From NCBI GenBank assembly GCA_015064895.1, contig SVRI01000004.1, positions 1-64,000 of the forward strand: a DNA stretch of 64,000 nt, written 5' to 3'. The notes beneath the pieces were generated by a model. That model was not told where the DNA came from, ran no database searches, and saw nothing but the letters and a program-made list of their open reading frames with translations. Both the position numbers and the translations under genes were made by a program. Of the stretch, positions 1-7,374 are shown piece by piece (within the stretch, counting starts at the first letter, position 1; every line of letters begins with the position of its first letter). The stretch is from Oscillospiraceae bacterium. GTDB lineage: Bacteria > Bacillota > Clostridia > Oscillospirales > CAG-382.

Positions 1-69
1 ACAAGACTTAAGGTATACGCAGGCAGCGAACACAACAATGCGGCTCAGCAGCCTATTGTTCTTGACTAA
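1..69 (+). CDS. rplM: Ribosomal protein L13, C-terminal end (partial)
   Basis: The window opens inside a reading frame that ends with TAA at 67-69. The last 22 residues include [16 protein letters not shown], which matches the conserved tail of ribosomal protein L13 (large-subunit assembly protein). It lies 20 bases upstream of rpsI; rplM-rpsI is the standard bacterial pair and is co-transcribed. Only the 3' end is present, so the start, promoter and any autoregulatory leader lie outside the window. The identification rests on the short tail plus the neighbour. Confidence 0.85.
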   Translation, partial: TRLKVYAGSEHNNAAQQPIVLD

Positions 70-89
70 GAGTGAAAGGAGTAATGACA

Positions 90-491
90 ATGTATACAAG
101 TGCAAAACCTTATTTCTACGGTACAGGTAGAAGAAAGAGCTCCGTAGCTCGTGTACGTCTTTACGCTGGTAAGGGCGCAATCACAATCAACGGTAGAGAT
201 ATCGACGATTATTTCGGTCTTGAAACATTAAAGCTCATCGTTAGACAGCCCTTCGGCGTTACAGGTACAGAAGGTACATTTGATATCGTATGTAATGTAA
301 ACGGCGGCGGTGTTGCAGGCCAGGCTGGTGCTATCCGTCACGGCGTAGCAAGAGCACTTCTTCAGGCTGATCCTAACTACAGAGCAGCCCTCAAGAAGGC
401 AGGCTTCTTAACAAGAGACCCCAGAATGAAGGAAAGAAAGAAGTACGGCTTAAAGGCAGCAAGACGTGCTCCCCAGTTCTCAAAGAGATAG
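90..491 (+). CDS. rpsI: 30S ribosomal protein S9
   Basis: This is small-subunit ribosomal protein S9, 133 residues, whose C-terminal tail reaches the P-site tRNA. Family marks are [14 protein letters not shown] near the N-terminus, the [17 protein letters not shown] segment in the middle, and the basic end [16 protein letters not shown] with the invariant terminal Lys-Arg. I take ATG at 90 as the start because AAAGGAG at 75-81 sits about 8 bases upstream. The in-frame GTG at 72 and ATG at 84 are too far or too close. It is co-transcribed with rplM and followed by two tandem intrinsic terminators, which close the operon. Confidence 0.97.
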   Translation: MYTSAKPYFYGTGRRKSSVARVRLYAGKGAITINGRDIDDYFGLETLKLIVRQPFGVTGTEGTFDIVCNVNGGGVAGQAGAIRHGVARALLQADPNYRAALKKAGFLTRDPRMKERKKYGLKAARRAPQFSKR

Positions 492-519
492 TCGGGAACG
501 CCCGACAGCGAATTTTCGC
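491..519 (+). other. Two small hairpins just after rpsI
   Basis: Directly behind the rpsI stop are GTCGGG-AACG-CCCGAC (491-506) and GCGAA-TT-TTCGC (508-519). Neither has a T-run. The first nine bases, GTCGGGAAC, are also the exact complement of the left arm (565-573) of the downstream terminator, so this segment could pair with that arm and compete with terminator formation. Whether that happens is not known. Confidence 0.45.
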
Positions 520-564
520 GGGGCAGCTTTTACAATTTCAAATCTTTATATTCGCGCAAATATT

Positions 565-600
565 GTTCCCGACCTCAGGACTCGACGGTCGGGAACTTTT
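565..600 (+). terminator. Intrinsic terminator 1 after rpsI
   Basis: A perfect 10-bp stem, GTTCCCGACC at 565-574 and GGTCGGGAAC at 587-596, with a 12-base loop is followed by TTTT. It ends the rplM-rpsI transcript. Confidence 0.8.
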
Positions 601-606
601 CATTTA

Positions 607-635
607 CAGCACTCACATATGTGGGTGCTGTTTTT
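607..635 (+). terminator. Intrinsic terminator 2 after rpsI
   Basis: CAGCACTCAC (607-616) pairs with GTGGGTGCTG (621-630), a 10-bp stem with one G-U pair and an ATAT loop, followed by TTTTT. It is a back-up to the terminator ending at 600. Confidence 0.85.
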
Positions 636-693
636 GTATGTTTTAAAATATCCGCTTACGACATCAGAATATAATTTTTGTCCGTGCCGTATA

Positions 694-721
694 TTGACTT
701 ATTATGTTTTTATGATATACT
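694..721 (+). promoter_or_regulatory. Sigma-A-type promoter of the first rhamnosidase-like gene
   Basis: TTGACT at 694-699 and TATACT at 716-721 are separated by 16 bases. The predicted start of transcription is near 728, about 28 bases before the chosen ATG at 756. Confidence 0.7.
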
Positions 722-755
722 TTCACTGTAACTAATGTTTAAATCGGGGGTTTAT

Positions 756-2666
756 ATGGCAAATTGGATATGGCTAAAAGACGGTGAAATGATAAACAGC
801 TTTGGCGAATTTTATATACCGTTTAATTACACATCGGGGAATGTCAGTGTGAAGATTTCCGTTGATTCAGAGTATGCGCTTTATATTAACGGGGAATATG
901 TTAGTTCTAATCAATACAGCGATTTTCCTCACTATAAAATTTATGATGAAATTGATATAACAAAGTATCTTAAGTGCGGCGAAAACTCGATTGCCGCCAT
1001 TGTTTGGTACATGGGTGTTGGAAATGCTTCATATTTTCCGGGTAGAGCAGGCCTTTGGTACGAGATTTATTGTGATGATAAAAAGGTGCATGAGTCTGAT
1101 GTAAATACGCTTTCACGCATGAGCCGTACTTTTGAAAACGGACTTGATAAGAAAATATGCAATGAACTTGGGTTTACATATCATTATGATGCTAATAATG
1201 AGGATAATTGGAAAACAGGAGAACTTAACGGATTTACTGAAAGTGTAATAACCGAGGCAATGCAGCCGCTTCCAAGACCGGTTAAACGCCTTGAGATTCT
1301 CACGTTTCGTAATGGAAAACAGATTAAATCTGTAAATGAAAAATCATACCTTTATGACTTGGGCGAAGAAGAGGTAGGTTATCTTAAATTCAAGATAAGC
1401 TCACCAAAAAAACAGCGCATAAATATTGCTTTTGGCGAGCATATAAAGGACGGCGGAGTAAGAAGATTTTACGATCACCGCGATTTCAGCTACGAAGTAA
1501 CTCTCAAAGAAGGGGTTACTGAGTTTGCAAATTATATGCGCAGAATTGGTGCAAGATACCTTGAAATTACGTCAGATAATGATATTGATGTTGAATATAT
1601 AGGTCTCGTTCCTTGTGTATATCCTCTTAAAAAGGTTAAATGTGACTTCGGAAGCGAGCTTCGCAATAGAATATACGAGGTTGGCGTGAGAACCCTTGAG
1701 CTTTGTATCCACGACCATTTTGAGGATTGCCCTTCAAGAGAACAGGGACTTTATACAATGGATTCAAGAAATCAGATGCTTTGCGGCTATTATGCTTTTA
1801 GCGAATTTGAAATGCCGAGAGCTTCGCTTCTTCTCATAAGTAAGGATAACCAAAGAGATGATTATCTGCTTCCTACCTGTGCACCCGAAAAAGCTGATTT
1901 ATGTATCCCTTCATTTGTTCTTCATTATTTCAGACAACTCTATGAATATGCTCTCTATTCGAAGGATATTAGCCTTATAAAAGAGGTTATGCCGAGAATA
2001 AAGCCCATGCTTGATACCTTCTTGAAGAACATGAAGGACGGACTTGTTCTCACCTTTAAGGGTAAGAAGTATTGGAACTTCTATGAATGGAAAAGAGAGC
2101 TTAAATGTGCAGATGAGACAGAAACGGCAATCAGAGTTCATACAGAGGATGAAGTTGAAGCACCGCTTAATTTCCTTCTTTCCATGGCACTTGATTTCAT
2201 GCAGAAAATGTGTGACATGATTGGTGAAAGTGCAGATTATTTGTCGATAAAGAGTGAGCTTGATAAGAGAGCATTTGAAAAGTTCTATAATAAGGAAAAA
2301 GGGCTTTTTGTTATTCGTGAGGGAAAAGAGGAGTACAGCGAGCTTGTAAATGCTTTTGCAATTCTCTGCGGCGCCGCTAAGGGAGAAGTTGCAGAAAACA
2401 TTGCACAAAAACTTGCAAGCGACAACGATATGGTTGAATGTACTCTCAGCATGAGATGCTTCAAGTATGACGCTCTTCTTATGATTGATAAAGAAAAGTA
2501 TAAGGATTATATACTGTCGGATATAGATGAGAGATATAAGAAGATGCTCGATGAGGGTGCGACAACCTTCTGGGAAACAGAGCTTGGCGCAGACGATATA
2601 AATGCAGGAAGCCTCTGCCATGGCTGGAGTGCTATGCCTGTTTATTACTATAATATTTTACTGTAA
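756..2666 (+). CDS. GH78-like alpha-L-rhamnosidase-type protein
   Basis: A 636-residue protein with the plan of glycoside hydrolase family 78: an N-terminal beta-sandwich region (ALYINGEYV, GENSIAAIVWYMG) and an (alpha/alpha)6 barrel. The barrel carries EDCPSREQGLYTMDSRNQ, the equivalent of the family's DCPxRxE general-acid motif, and the C-terminal TTFWETE...SLCHGWSA segment. Family members cut terminal alpha-L-rhamnose, but here substrate is inferred. No signal peptide is visible, so the enzyme probably acts inside the cell on imported sugar. ATG 756 is preferred because GGGGG precedes it by about 5 bases and the family sequence begins with MANWIW; ATG 735 would add seven residues and has no ribosome site. 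It has its own promoter and terminator. A second, distant relative lies at 7367-9490. Confidence 0.75.
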   Translation: MANWIWLKDGEMINSFGEFYIPFNYTSGNVSVKISVDSEYALYINGEYVSSNQYSDFPHYKIYDEIDITKYLKCGENSIAAIVWYMGVGNASYFPGRAGLWYEIYCDDKKVHESDVNTLSRMSRTFENGLDKKICNELGFTYHYDANNEDNWKTGELNGFTESVITEAMQPLPRPVKRLEILTFRNGKQIKSVNEKSYLYDLGEEEVGYLKFKISSPKKQRINIAFGEHIKDGGVRRFYDHRDFSYEVTLKEGVTEFANYMRRIGARYLEITSDNDIDVEYIGLVPCVYPLKKVKCDFGSELRNRIYEVGVRTLELCIHDHFEDCPSREQGLYTMDSRNQMLCGYYAFSEFEMPRASLLLISKDNQRDDYLLPTCAPEKADLCIPSFVLHYFRQLYEYALYSKDISLIKEVMPRIKPMLDTFLKNMKDGLVLTFKGKKYWNFYEWKRELKCADETETAIRVHTEDEVEAPLNFLLSMALDFMQKMCDMIGESADYLSIKSELDKRAFEKFYNKEKGLFVIREGKEEYSELVNAFAILCGAAKGEVAENIAQKLASDNDMVECTLSMRCFKYDALLMIDKEKYKDYILSDIDERYKKMLDEGATTFWETELGADDINAGSLCHGWSAMPVYYYNILL

Positions 2667-2670
2667 AAAT

Positions 2671-2701
2671 ACCCCCAACCGTAAAAGCGACGGTTGGGGG
2701 T
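2671..2701. terminator. Bidirectional terminator between convergent genes
   Basis: A perfect 12-bp stem, ACCCCCAACCGT / ACGGTTGGGGGT, has a 7-base loop. On the minus strand it is followed by ATTTTTAC, so it works best for the DHHW gene; on the plus strand the trailing sequence is less T-rich. Confidence 0.85.
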
Positions 2702-2719
2702 GTATTATACTGTTTTGTA

Positions 2720-4165
2720 TTATTTCATTTTAGATATGGAGTTTCTGATTGGGGCAGAAACAACTGCAATAGGGTAGTTGATAAAGACAACATCGGTAGC
2801 ACCGACAGTCTTGCAAAAGCTGTTTAAATTAAGCTGTGTGTAGTTGCCGTTAAAACCGTTGAATCTTCTTGGGTCGATTACACAAACACGTTTAAAATCA
2901 TTCATTGCCCATGTAGCAAAGGGGTTTCCGTATGACTCTTTAATTATAACAAGAGTTTTGTCACTGTCTGCAGTAGTATCATAAATAATGATAGGATTGT
3001 CGCCGCCAATGAAACATGTGTATGAATTGTTGTTGGTGTTGACAGCCTTGTAACTGCCGGTCCAACGTGTTAGGGCAGGTGTTGTATAAACAACGCCGCT
3101 GTCAGCATATCTTGGGATAAATCTTTCTAAAAGTTCAGGGCTTGAACTCATAATGTTACCGGCGGTTGTTCCTTTTGCAAATGATGCAAATGAGCCAACA
3201 AAATTGTATGAAGGTACATTTTTAAATGTATCAAGCTCAGGAACTGTTATGCCCTTATAAGACATAAATTCCCTATAAGCATAGTAGGCTCCGCGCTGTG
3301 TCCAATGGTGATCTGTTTTGAAATACAGCTTTTCATCGGCATGCTCAGCAAGAGTGTCGAATATGTTTACCGATGTAACTCTGTCACCCAGGTTTTCATA
3401 AACCCGCTGAATGCCATAGAGATGATTCGGATAGTAATTGAGAGGGGCATAAAACTCTGCTGCCGTCGGAACAACTATGTTGTAAACATTGATGCTTTCA
3501 TCAAGAGAATTGGCTACATCCGTAATAGTCTTTGCATATGCTTTTGCGTTTGCTTCATTGATGAGAGGTAATTCCATACCAAAGCCGTCAATTACAAATA
3601 CGTTTCCGCCATAGTAGACATTTGTACCTGCCAGACGGTAGTCATCACATCTTTCGGAATAAAGAATGCTTTTTCCGTCTTTGTATTCACACGGCTGAGC
3701 GTTAACTGTCAAAGATCCGTCAGGAAAGAATTTATAAAACATTTCTTCTGACATGTAGGCTCTGCCGTTTACTGTCAGAGGTTTGTGGTCAAATATATAC
3801 TCTGTCGGACCTACCCATATGTTGTTTCTGAACGGAAATAAATACGAAACCACGCCGTCTTTCAATAATGTAACTGCACTTAAATCCGAATCCCAGCCAA
3901 CAGAATATCCGAGTGTCGGAAATACGTCTACGATAGGGAAGAAAACATGTTCTTTGTAGGTATAACACTTTGACAGTAACGGAACGTCATTTCCGTTTAC
4001 GGTACAAATGAGATTATCTCCGTTTATTGCAATAACTGTTGGCTGTGTATTTGCGACAGACGTTGCTTGTGTTTTGCCGCCTAAAAGCATGGCAAGAGAA
4101 ATTACGGTGATACAAATTAATATCAAAAACAGAATTCTGCTTGCTTTGAATGTTGAAAGTTTCAT
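2720..4165 (-). CDS. DHHW-family (AlgX/AlgJ-like) protein with copper-amine-oxidase-like N domain
   Basis: A 481-residue exported protein. Residues ~10-32 form a signal peptide or signal anchor. Residues ~45-150 resemble the copper-amine-oxidase N-terminal-like stalk domain common in Clostridia surface proteins (FFPIVDVFPTLGYSVGWD, VNGRAYMSEEMF). The rest is a DHHW domain, named for KTDHHWTQRGAYYAY; DHHW proteins are SGNH-type relatives of the AlgX/AlgJ alginate O-acetylation factors. A role in acetylating an extracellular or wall polysaccharide, or in binding it, is inferred; no MBOAT acyltransferase partner is in the window. The ATG follows a strong promoter (TTGACA-N17-TATACT), and a terminator follows the stop. 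The gene appears monocistronic. Confidence 0.7.
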   Translation of the reverse strand: MKLSTFKASRILFLILICITVISLAMLLGGKTQATSVANTQPTVIAINGDNLICTVNGNDVPLLSKCYTYKEHVFFPIVDVFPTLGYSVGWDSDLSAVTLLKDGVVSYLFPFRNNIWVGPTEYIFDHKPLTVNGRAYMSEEMFYKFFPDGSLTVNAQPCEYKDGKSILYSERCDDYRLAGTNVYYGGNVFVIDGFGMELPLINEANAKAYAKTITDVANSLDESINVYNIVVPTAAEFYAPLNYYPNHLYGIQRVYENLGDRVTSVNIFDTLAEHADEKLYFKTDHHWTQRGAYYAYREFMSYKGITVPELDTFKNVPSYNFVGSFASFAKGTTAGNIMSSSPELLERFIPRYADSGVVYTTPALTRWTGSYKAVNTNNNSYTCFIGGDNPIIIYDTTADSDKTLVIIKESYGNPFATWAMNDFKRVCVIDPRRFNGFNGNYTQLNLNSFCKTVGATDVVFINYPIAVVSAPIRNSISKMK

Positions 4166-4203
4166 TTTTTATATCTCGCTTTGTTTATGTTTGTTGTTAT
4201 TAC

Positions 4204-4232
4204 AGTATAATGCAATAATCGACAAATGTCAA
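4204..4232 (-). promoter_or_regulatory. Promoter of the DHHW-family gene
   Basis: Read on the minus strand: TTGACA (4232-4227), 17 bases, TATACT (4209-4204). It lies about 40 bases upstream of the ATG at 4165. Confidence 0.75.
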
Positions 4233-4274
4233 TTGTTAATAGGTATATATTTTTAAAGATTTTTATTGTCAGAT

Positions 4275-4309
4275 AAAAATAAAGGAGCATGAATATCATG
4301 CCCCTTTTT
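4275..4309 (-). terminator. Terminator of the zinc-ribbon membrane protein gene
   Basis: On the minus strand GGGGCATG-ATATT-CATGCTCC (one G-U pair) is flanked by A-rich sequence before and TTTATTTTT after. It lies right behind the stop at 4315. Confidence 0.75.
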
Positions 4310-4314
4310 CAAAT

Positions 4315-6369
4315 TTATTTCTCGATTTCTTTAAGAAATTTTTCAACAAAATCAGTAACTTTTTCTTCATTCCAATCAAGAACGTTTACGCGTTCTCCGT
4401 TCTTGATTTTAAGATTTGCTGCATTGCTGAGTTTAAGATCGATTACAACATTTGTTATGTCTTCAACGTAAACTTCGTAGCCTTCTTCGTAATCATAAAT
4501 GTCGTAAGCATACTCATAGCCGTAATATTCTTCAAGATATACTTCGAATTCCCAACCGGGTTCATCATAATACTCGGCATTGTTATTATACCACGAAGAA
4601 TAGCTGGTGTAAGAAGAATCTTGATACATGTCATATAAGAAATCGTCACCGAGATCTTCATATTTTTCATCTAACCAAGTCTGGTAATCAGTGTGGTGTG
4701 CGAAGTCTGTGTAGGAAAAGTCGAATTCGTGATCAAACCCGAACTGTACACCGTCTTTGGTCTTTTTGCAGGTTCCTTCGATTTTACCTTCATCATCGTG
4801 TGTATACTCGTCACCGTCGGAATATTCATTTTTGTATTTTTCACTGAATCCTGCTTTCCATTTTCCGATGGAATAATCGATGTCAAGCCATAATTTATTT
4901 GTACTACTGCTTCTCCATCCATCATCGTTTTTATCGTCTTCTTTGATGAGAATCTCTACAGAAATATTTTCATTTTCATCTACCCAGTTTGCAACAAGCT
5001 CAACTTCGCTGACGGATTTTCCCTTTTCGGAATAATCATAATCACTGTCATTATCTTCGCAGTCGTATTCGCTTTCTGAAACGATTTTGATGCCGTTAAG
5101 AAGATGCTTCTTGTCGGTTGAGGAAATTGTTACGGTGTCCTTTGACATGTATTTGTCCCAATATTTGCTGTCATTTTGCTCTGTTTCAACAGATATTGAT
5201 ACGATTTTACCCTTATACTCAATTAATGTCAGTTTTCCGTTCTTGATGTTTGTATCTTTCTTTTCGTCCTTGAGGGCGTCTATCAGTTCATCAATTGAAT
5301 TTAGTTCGGATTTGCATAAGACACCCGTAACAGCTTTGTTCTTTTTTAGATCTTTGAGTGTATTAATACAAAAATCAAAAAAATCCTTTGTTTTATAATC
5401 TATTGTGGTTTGATGTGCTTTAACCGTTGCATCGTCAAAATCGTATTCAATTCTTTCTCTTTCACCGATTTCACTGTATTTAAGGAACTCGATTAAGTTG
5501 TCGCCAACAACACTCTTAAACTCTTTGGTGGCGTCTTTATCATTAAAAATTCCGGTCGTGATATGTGCATAAGAAAAATCTTTGTTTTTGAGTAATTTAT
5601 CTATTTGCTCATATCTGTATCCATAGTCTTCATCAGAAACCAAAGTATTCCAAGAATCGGAAATATATCCATCACTTTCTGAAAATTCCTTGCCGAAATT
5701 TTTTGAAGGAACAGAAAGGTAATCTCCGTCAGAACCGGGAAGACTTACACCTATATATTCATCATCAATAAAACCTTGAGCTGTTATTTTTTTATCGTCA
5801 AATTCGGCAGTACCGTCAACAAGTAATTCTTTTTTGTCGGGATAGTTTGCAATGGTTGCATTGGCTTTAACCTGTTTATCACCGTTCTTTGTGTTCAAAT
5901 CTAAGTTAAGGGTGAATTCCTTGTCAAAAGAAGGTTCGAACCCGAATATGTTATTTTGTATGTCGGAGGTTTCTTGTGAAATTTCGGAAATTGTATCGGA
6001 AATAAGCTTTGCAGTATAAGCCTCCGGAGCAACAGCATTTATAATAGGTCTCCATGCAATAAGTACTATACCCGCAATAACAGCCAAAGCTGTTAAAATA
6101 ATTCCGATAATGAGCAGAACTTTTTTGGTTGAACCTTTTTTCTTCTTAACAGGCTTTGTAACAGGAGGTTCTGTTGTTGTATTGTTATCATTTTGAAGAT
6201 CCGTGTTATTCTGAACATTTTTGTAATCGGACTGAGCTTGAGAAGAAAGGCTGTTCTGATTCGACTGATTCAAACTGCTTTGTGAGTTTGTCTGCTCAAG
6301 TTTTGTACCGCATTCAGTACAAAAAAGAAATTTGTCGGGAATGGTTTTGCCACAATTAGGACATGTCAT
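4315..6369 (-). CDS. Zinc-ribbon single-span membrane protein, function unknown
   Basis: A 684-residue protein. Residues 3-20 form a zinc ribbon (CPNCG...CTECG). Residues ~25-75 are a Gln/Asn/Ser-rich linker, then a Lys-rich stop-transfer stretch (KPVKKKKGSTKK) and one hydrophobic span at ~84-106. The remaining ~570 residues would lie outside the cell. They contain lipoprotein-like beta-rich sequence and an end very rich in Asp, Glu and Tyr (for example YEDLGDDFLYDMYQD, YEEGYEVYVED). ATG 6369 is preferred because AGG lies 8-9 bases upstream and the zinc-ribbon family begins MxCPNCG; the ATG at 6405 lacks a ribosome site. Such zinc-ribbon membrane proteins are common in Clostridia but largely uncharacterised, and I assign no function. 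It has its own promoter and terminator. Confidence 0.6.
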   Translation of the reverse strand: MTCPNCGKTIPDKFLFCTECGTKLEQTNSQSSLNQSNQNSLSSQAQSDYKNVQNNTDLQNDNNTTTEPPVTKPVKKKKGSTKKVLLIIGIILTALAVIAGIVLIAWRPIINAVAPEAYTAKLISDTISEISQETSDIQNNIFGFEPSFDKEFTLNLDLNTKNGDKQVKANATIANYPDKKELLVDGTAEFDDKKITAQGFIDDEYIGVSLPGSDGDYLSVPSKNFGKEFSESDGYISDSWNTLVSDEDYGYRYEQIDKLLKNKDFSYAHITTGIFNDKDATKEFKSVVGDNLIEFLKYSEIGERERIEYDFDDATVKAHQTTIDYKTKDFFDFCINTLKDLKKNKAVTGVLCKSELNSIDELIDALKDEKKDTNIKNGKLTLIEYKGKIVSISVETEQNDSKYWDKYMSKDTVTISSTDKKHLLNGIKIVSESEYDCEDNDSDYDYSEKGKSVSEVELVANWVDENENISVEILIKEDDKNDDGWRSSSTNKLWLDIDYSIGKWKAGFSEKYKNEYSDGDEYTHDDEGKIEGTCKKTKDGVQFGFDHEFDFSYTDFAHHTDYQTWLDEKYEDLGDDFLYDMYQDSSYTSYSSWYNNNAEYYDEPGWEFEVYLEEYYGYEYAYDIYDYEEGYEVYVEDITNVVIDLKLSNAANLKIKNGERVNVLDWNEEKVTDFVEKFLKEIEK

Positions 6370-6421
6370 AGCTATACCTGCTTTCACTAAATTCTGTAAT
6401 GACATTAAATAACACTTTGAT

Positions 6422-6477
6422 GTTTACAACAAAATTCTACATCATTTTACAAACAAAGTCAACAAGTTGTTGTAAAC
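6422..6477. promoter_or_regulatory. Inverted repeat around the zinc-ribbon gene promoter
   Basis: GTTTACAACA (6422-6431) and its exact complement TGTTGTAAAC (6468-6477) bracket a minus-strand promoter: TTGACT (6462-6457), 17 bases, TAGAAT (6439-6434). The arms sit just outside the -35 and -10 boxes. This could be a two-site operator or chance; no regulator gene is adjacent. Confidence 0.5.
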
Positions 6478-6517
6478 AATGGTGTGTTGAAGTTTTTTAT
6501 TATGTTTTGAGACTCTA

Positions 6518-6545
6518 TTGAAATTGAATGATTTTGTGATATAAT
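6518..6545 (+). promoter_or_regulatory. Promoter of the HAD phosphatase / rhamnosidase operon
   Basis: TTGAAA (6518-6523), 16 bases, TATAAT (6540-6545). The first ATG of the operon is at 6568. Confidence 0.75.
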
Positions 6546-6567
6546 TAGATGTGAATGAGGTGATTCG

Positions 6568-7374
6568 ATGAAACACATAGTCGCATCTGACTTTGACGGC
6601 ACACTCTGTCAGAGTTATCCAAATGGGTATAGAATTAATGAAAAAACGCTTGAAGCAATTAAAGAATTCAGAAGTAAAGGCAATCTGTTCGGCATAGTTA
6701 CGGGGCGCAGTTATATCTGGGCATACCCTGTGTTCAAAGAGCAGAACTCTTTTGAGTTTGACTATATCATTTCCGATAACGGTGCACAGTGCTTTGATAG
6801 AGACGGAAATACCGTATTCAGTAATAAAATCAAAGCGTATCGCGGATTTGCAAAGGACTACGTTAATACTGTTCTTGAATTTTCTGATGAAGTCGAAGAA
6901 TCGGGCATTTGTTTTGAAAAGGACCGATTCAATTTTGAAAATAATAACCCATGTGGTAACGGCGGATATTACAGTAACTATTCTGTCCTTAATGAACTCT
7001 ATGAAAAAGATGAATTTGTAATGGTAAATGCCGTATGTAAAAATGATGAAGCGGCGGTAAAGCTTAAGCAAAAAATTGTATCAGAATTCGGCGAATATCT
7101 TGACCCTGCTCAGAACGGCAGATGCCTTGATATTACGGCTAAAGGCATAAGTAAAGCCTCGGGCATAAGTCAATATGCAAGGATTATGAATGTTCCGCAT
7201 GATAACATCTATTCGGCAGGTGATAACTATAACGATCTGCCCATGATTAAGGCATTTCACGGCTGTGCCGTAAAGGGTGCGGTTGATGAACTTAAAAACG
7301 AGGCAGAATTTGTACTTGATGATGTCGGAAGCCTTATAAATATAATACTTCAAAAGGAGAAAAACAATGATTAA
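6568..7374 (+). CDS. Cof-type HAD hydrolase (sugar-phosphate phosphatase type)
   Basis: A 268-residue HAD-superfamily phosphatase of the Cof/IIB subclass. Motif I is DFDGTL (nucleophile Asp9), motif II is the Thr in GIVTGRS, and motif IV is GDNYNDLPMI near residue 218, with the substrate-sorting cap between. Members remove phosphate from small sugar phosphates or cofactors in the cytoplasm, and the true substrate cannot be read from sequence. GAGGTG lies 6 bases before ATG 6568. The stop overlaps the start of the rhamnosidase-like gene by 8 bases, so the two are translationally coupled. This suggests a role in handling phosphorylated sugars from the same pathway. Confidence 0.85.
   Translation: MKHIVASDFDGTLCQSYPNGYRINEKTLEAIKEFRSKGNLFGIVTGRSYIWAYPVFKEQNSFEFDYIISDNGAQCFDRDGNTVFSNKIKAYRGFAKDYVNTVLEFSDEVEESGICFEKDRFNFENNNPCGNGGYYSNYSVLNELYEKDEFVMVNAVCKNDEAAVKLKQKIVSEFGEYLDPAQNGRCLDITAKGISKASGISQYARIMNVPHDNIYSAGDNYNDLPMIKAFHGCAVKGAVDELKNEAEFVLDDVGSLINIILQKEKNND

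Noticed and set aside
466-735. Plus-strand frame of 89 codons overlapping the rpsI end
   Set aside because: It runs straight through two strong terminators and a promoter and has no ribosome site.
1911-2621. Minus-strand reading frame of 236 codons opposite the first rhamnosidase-like gene
   Set aside because: It is antisense to a protein with clear GH78 motifs, has unusual composition and no start signals.
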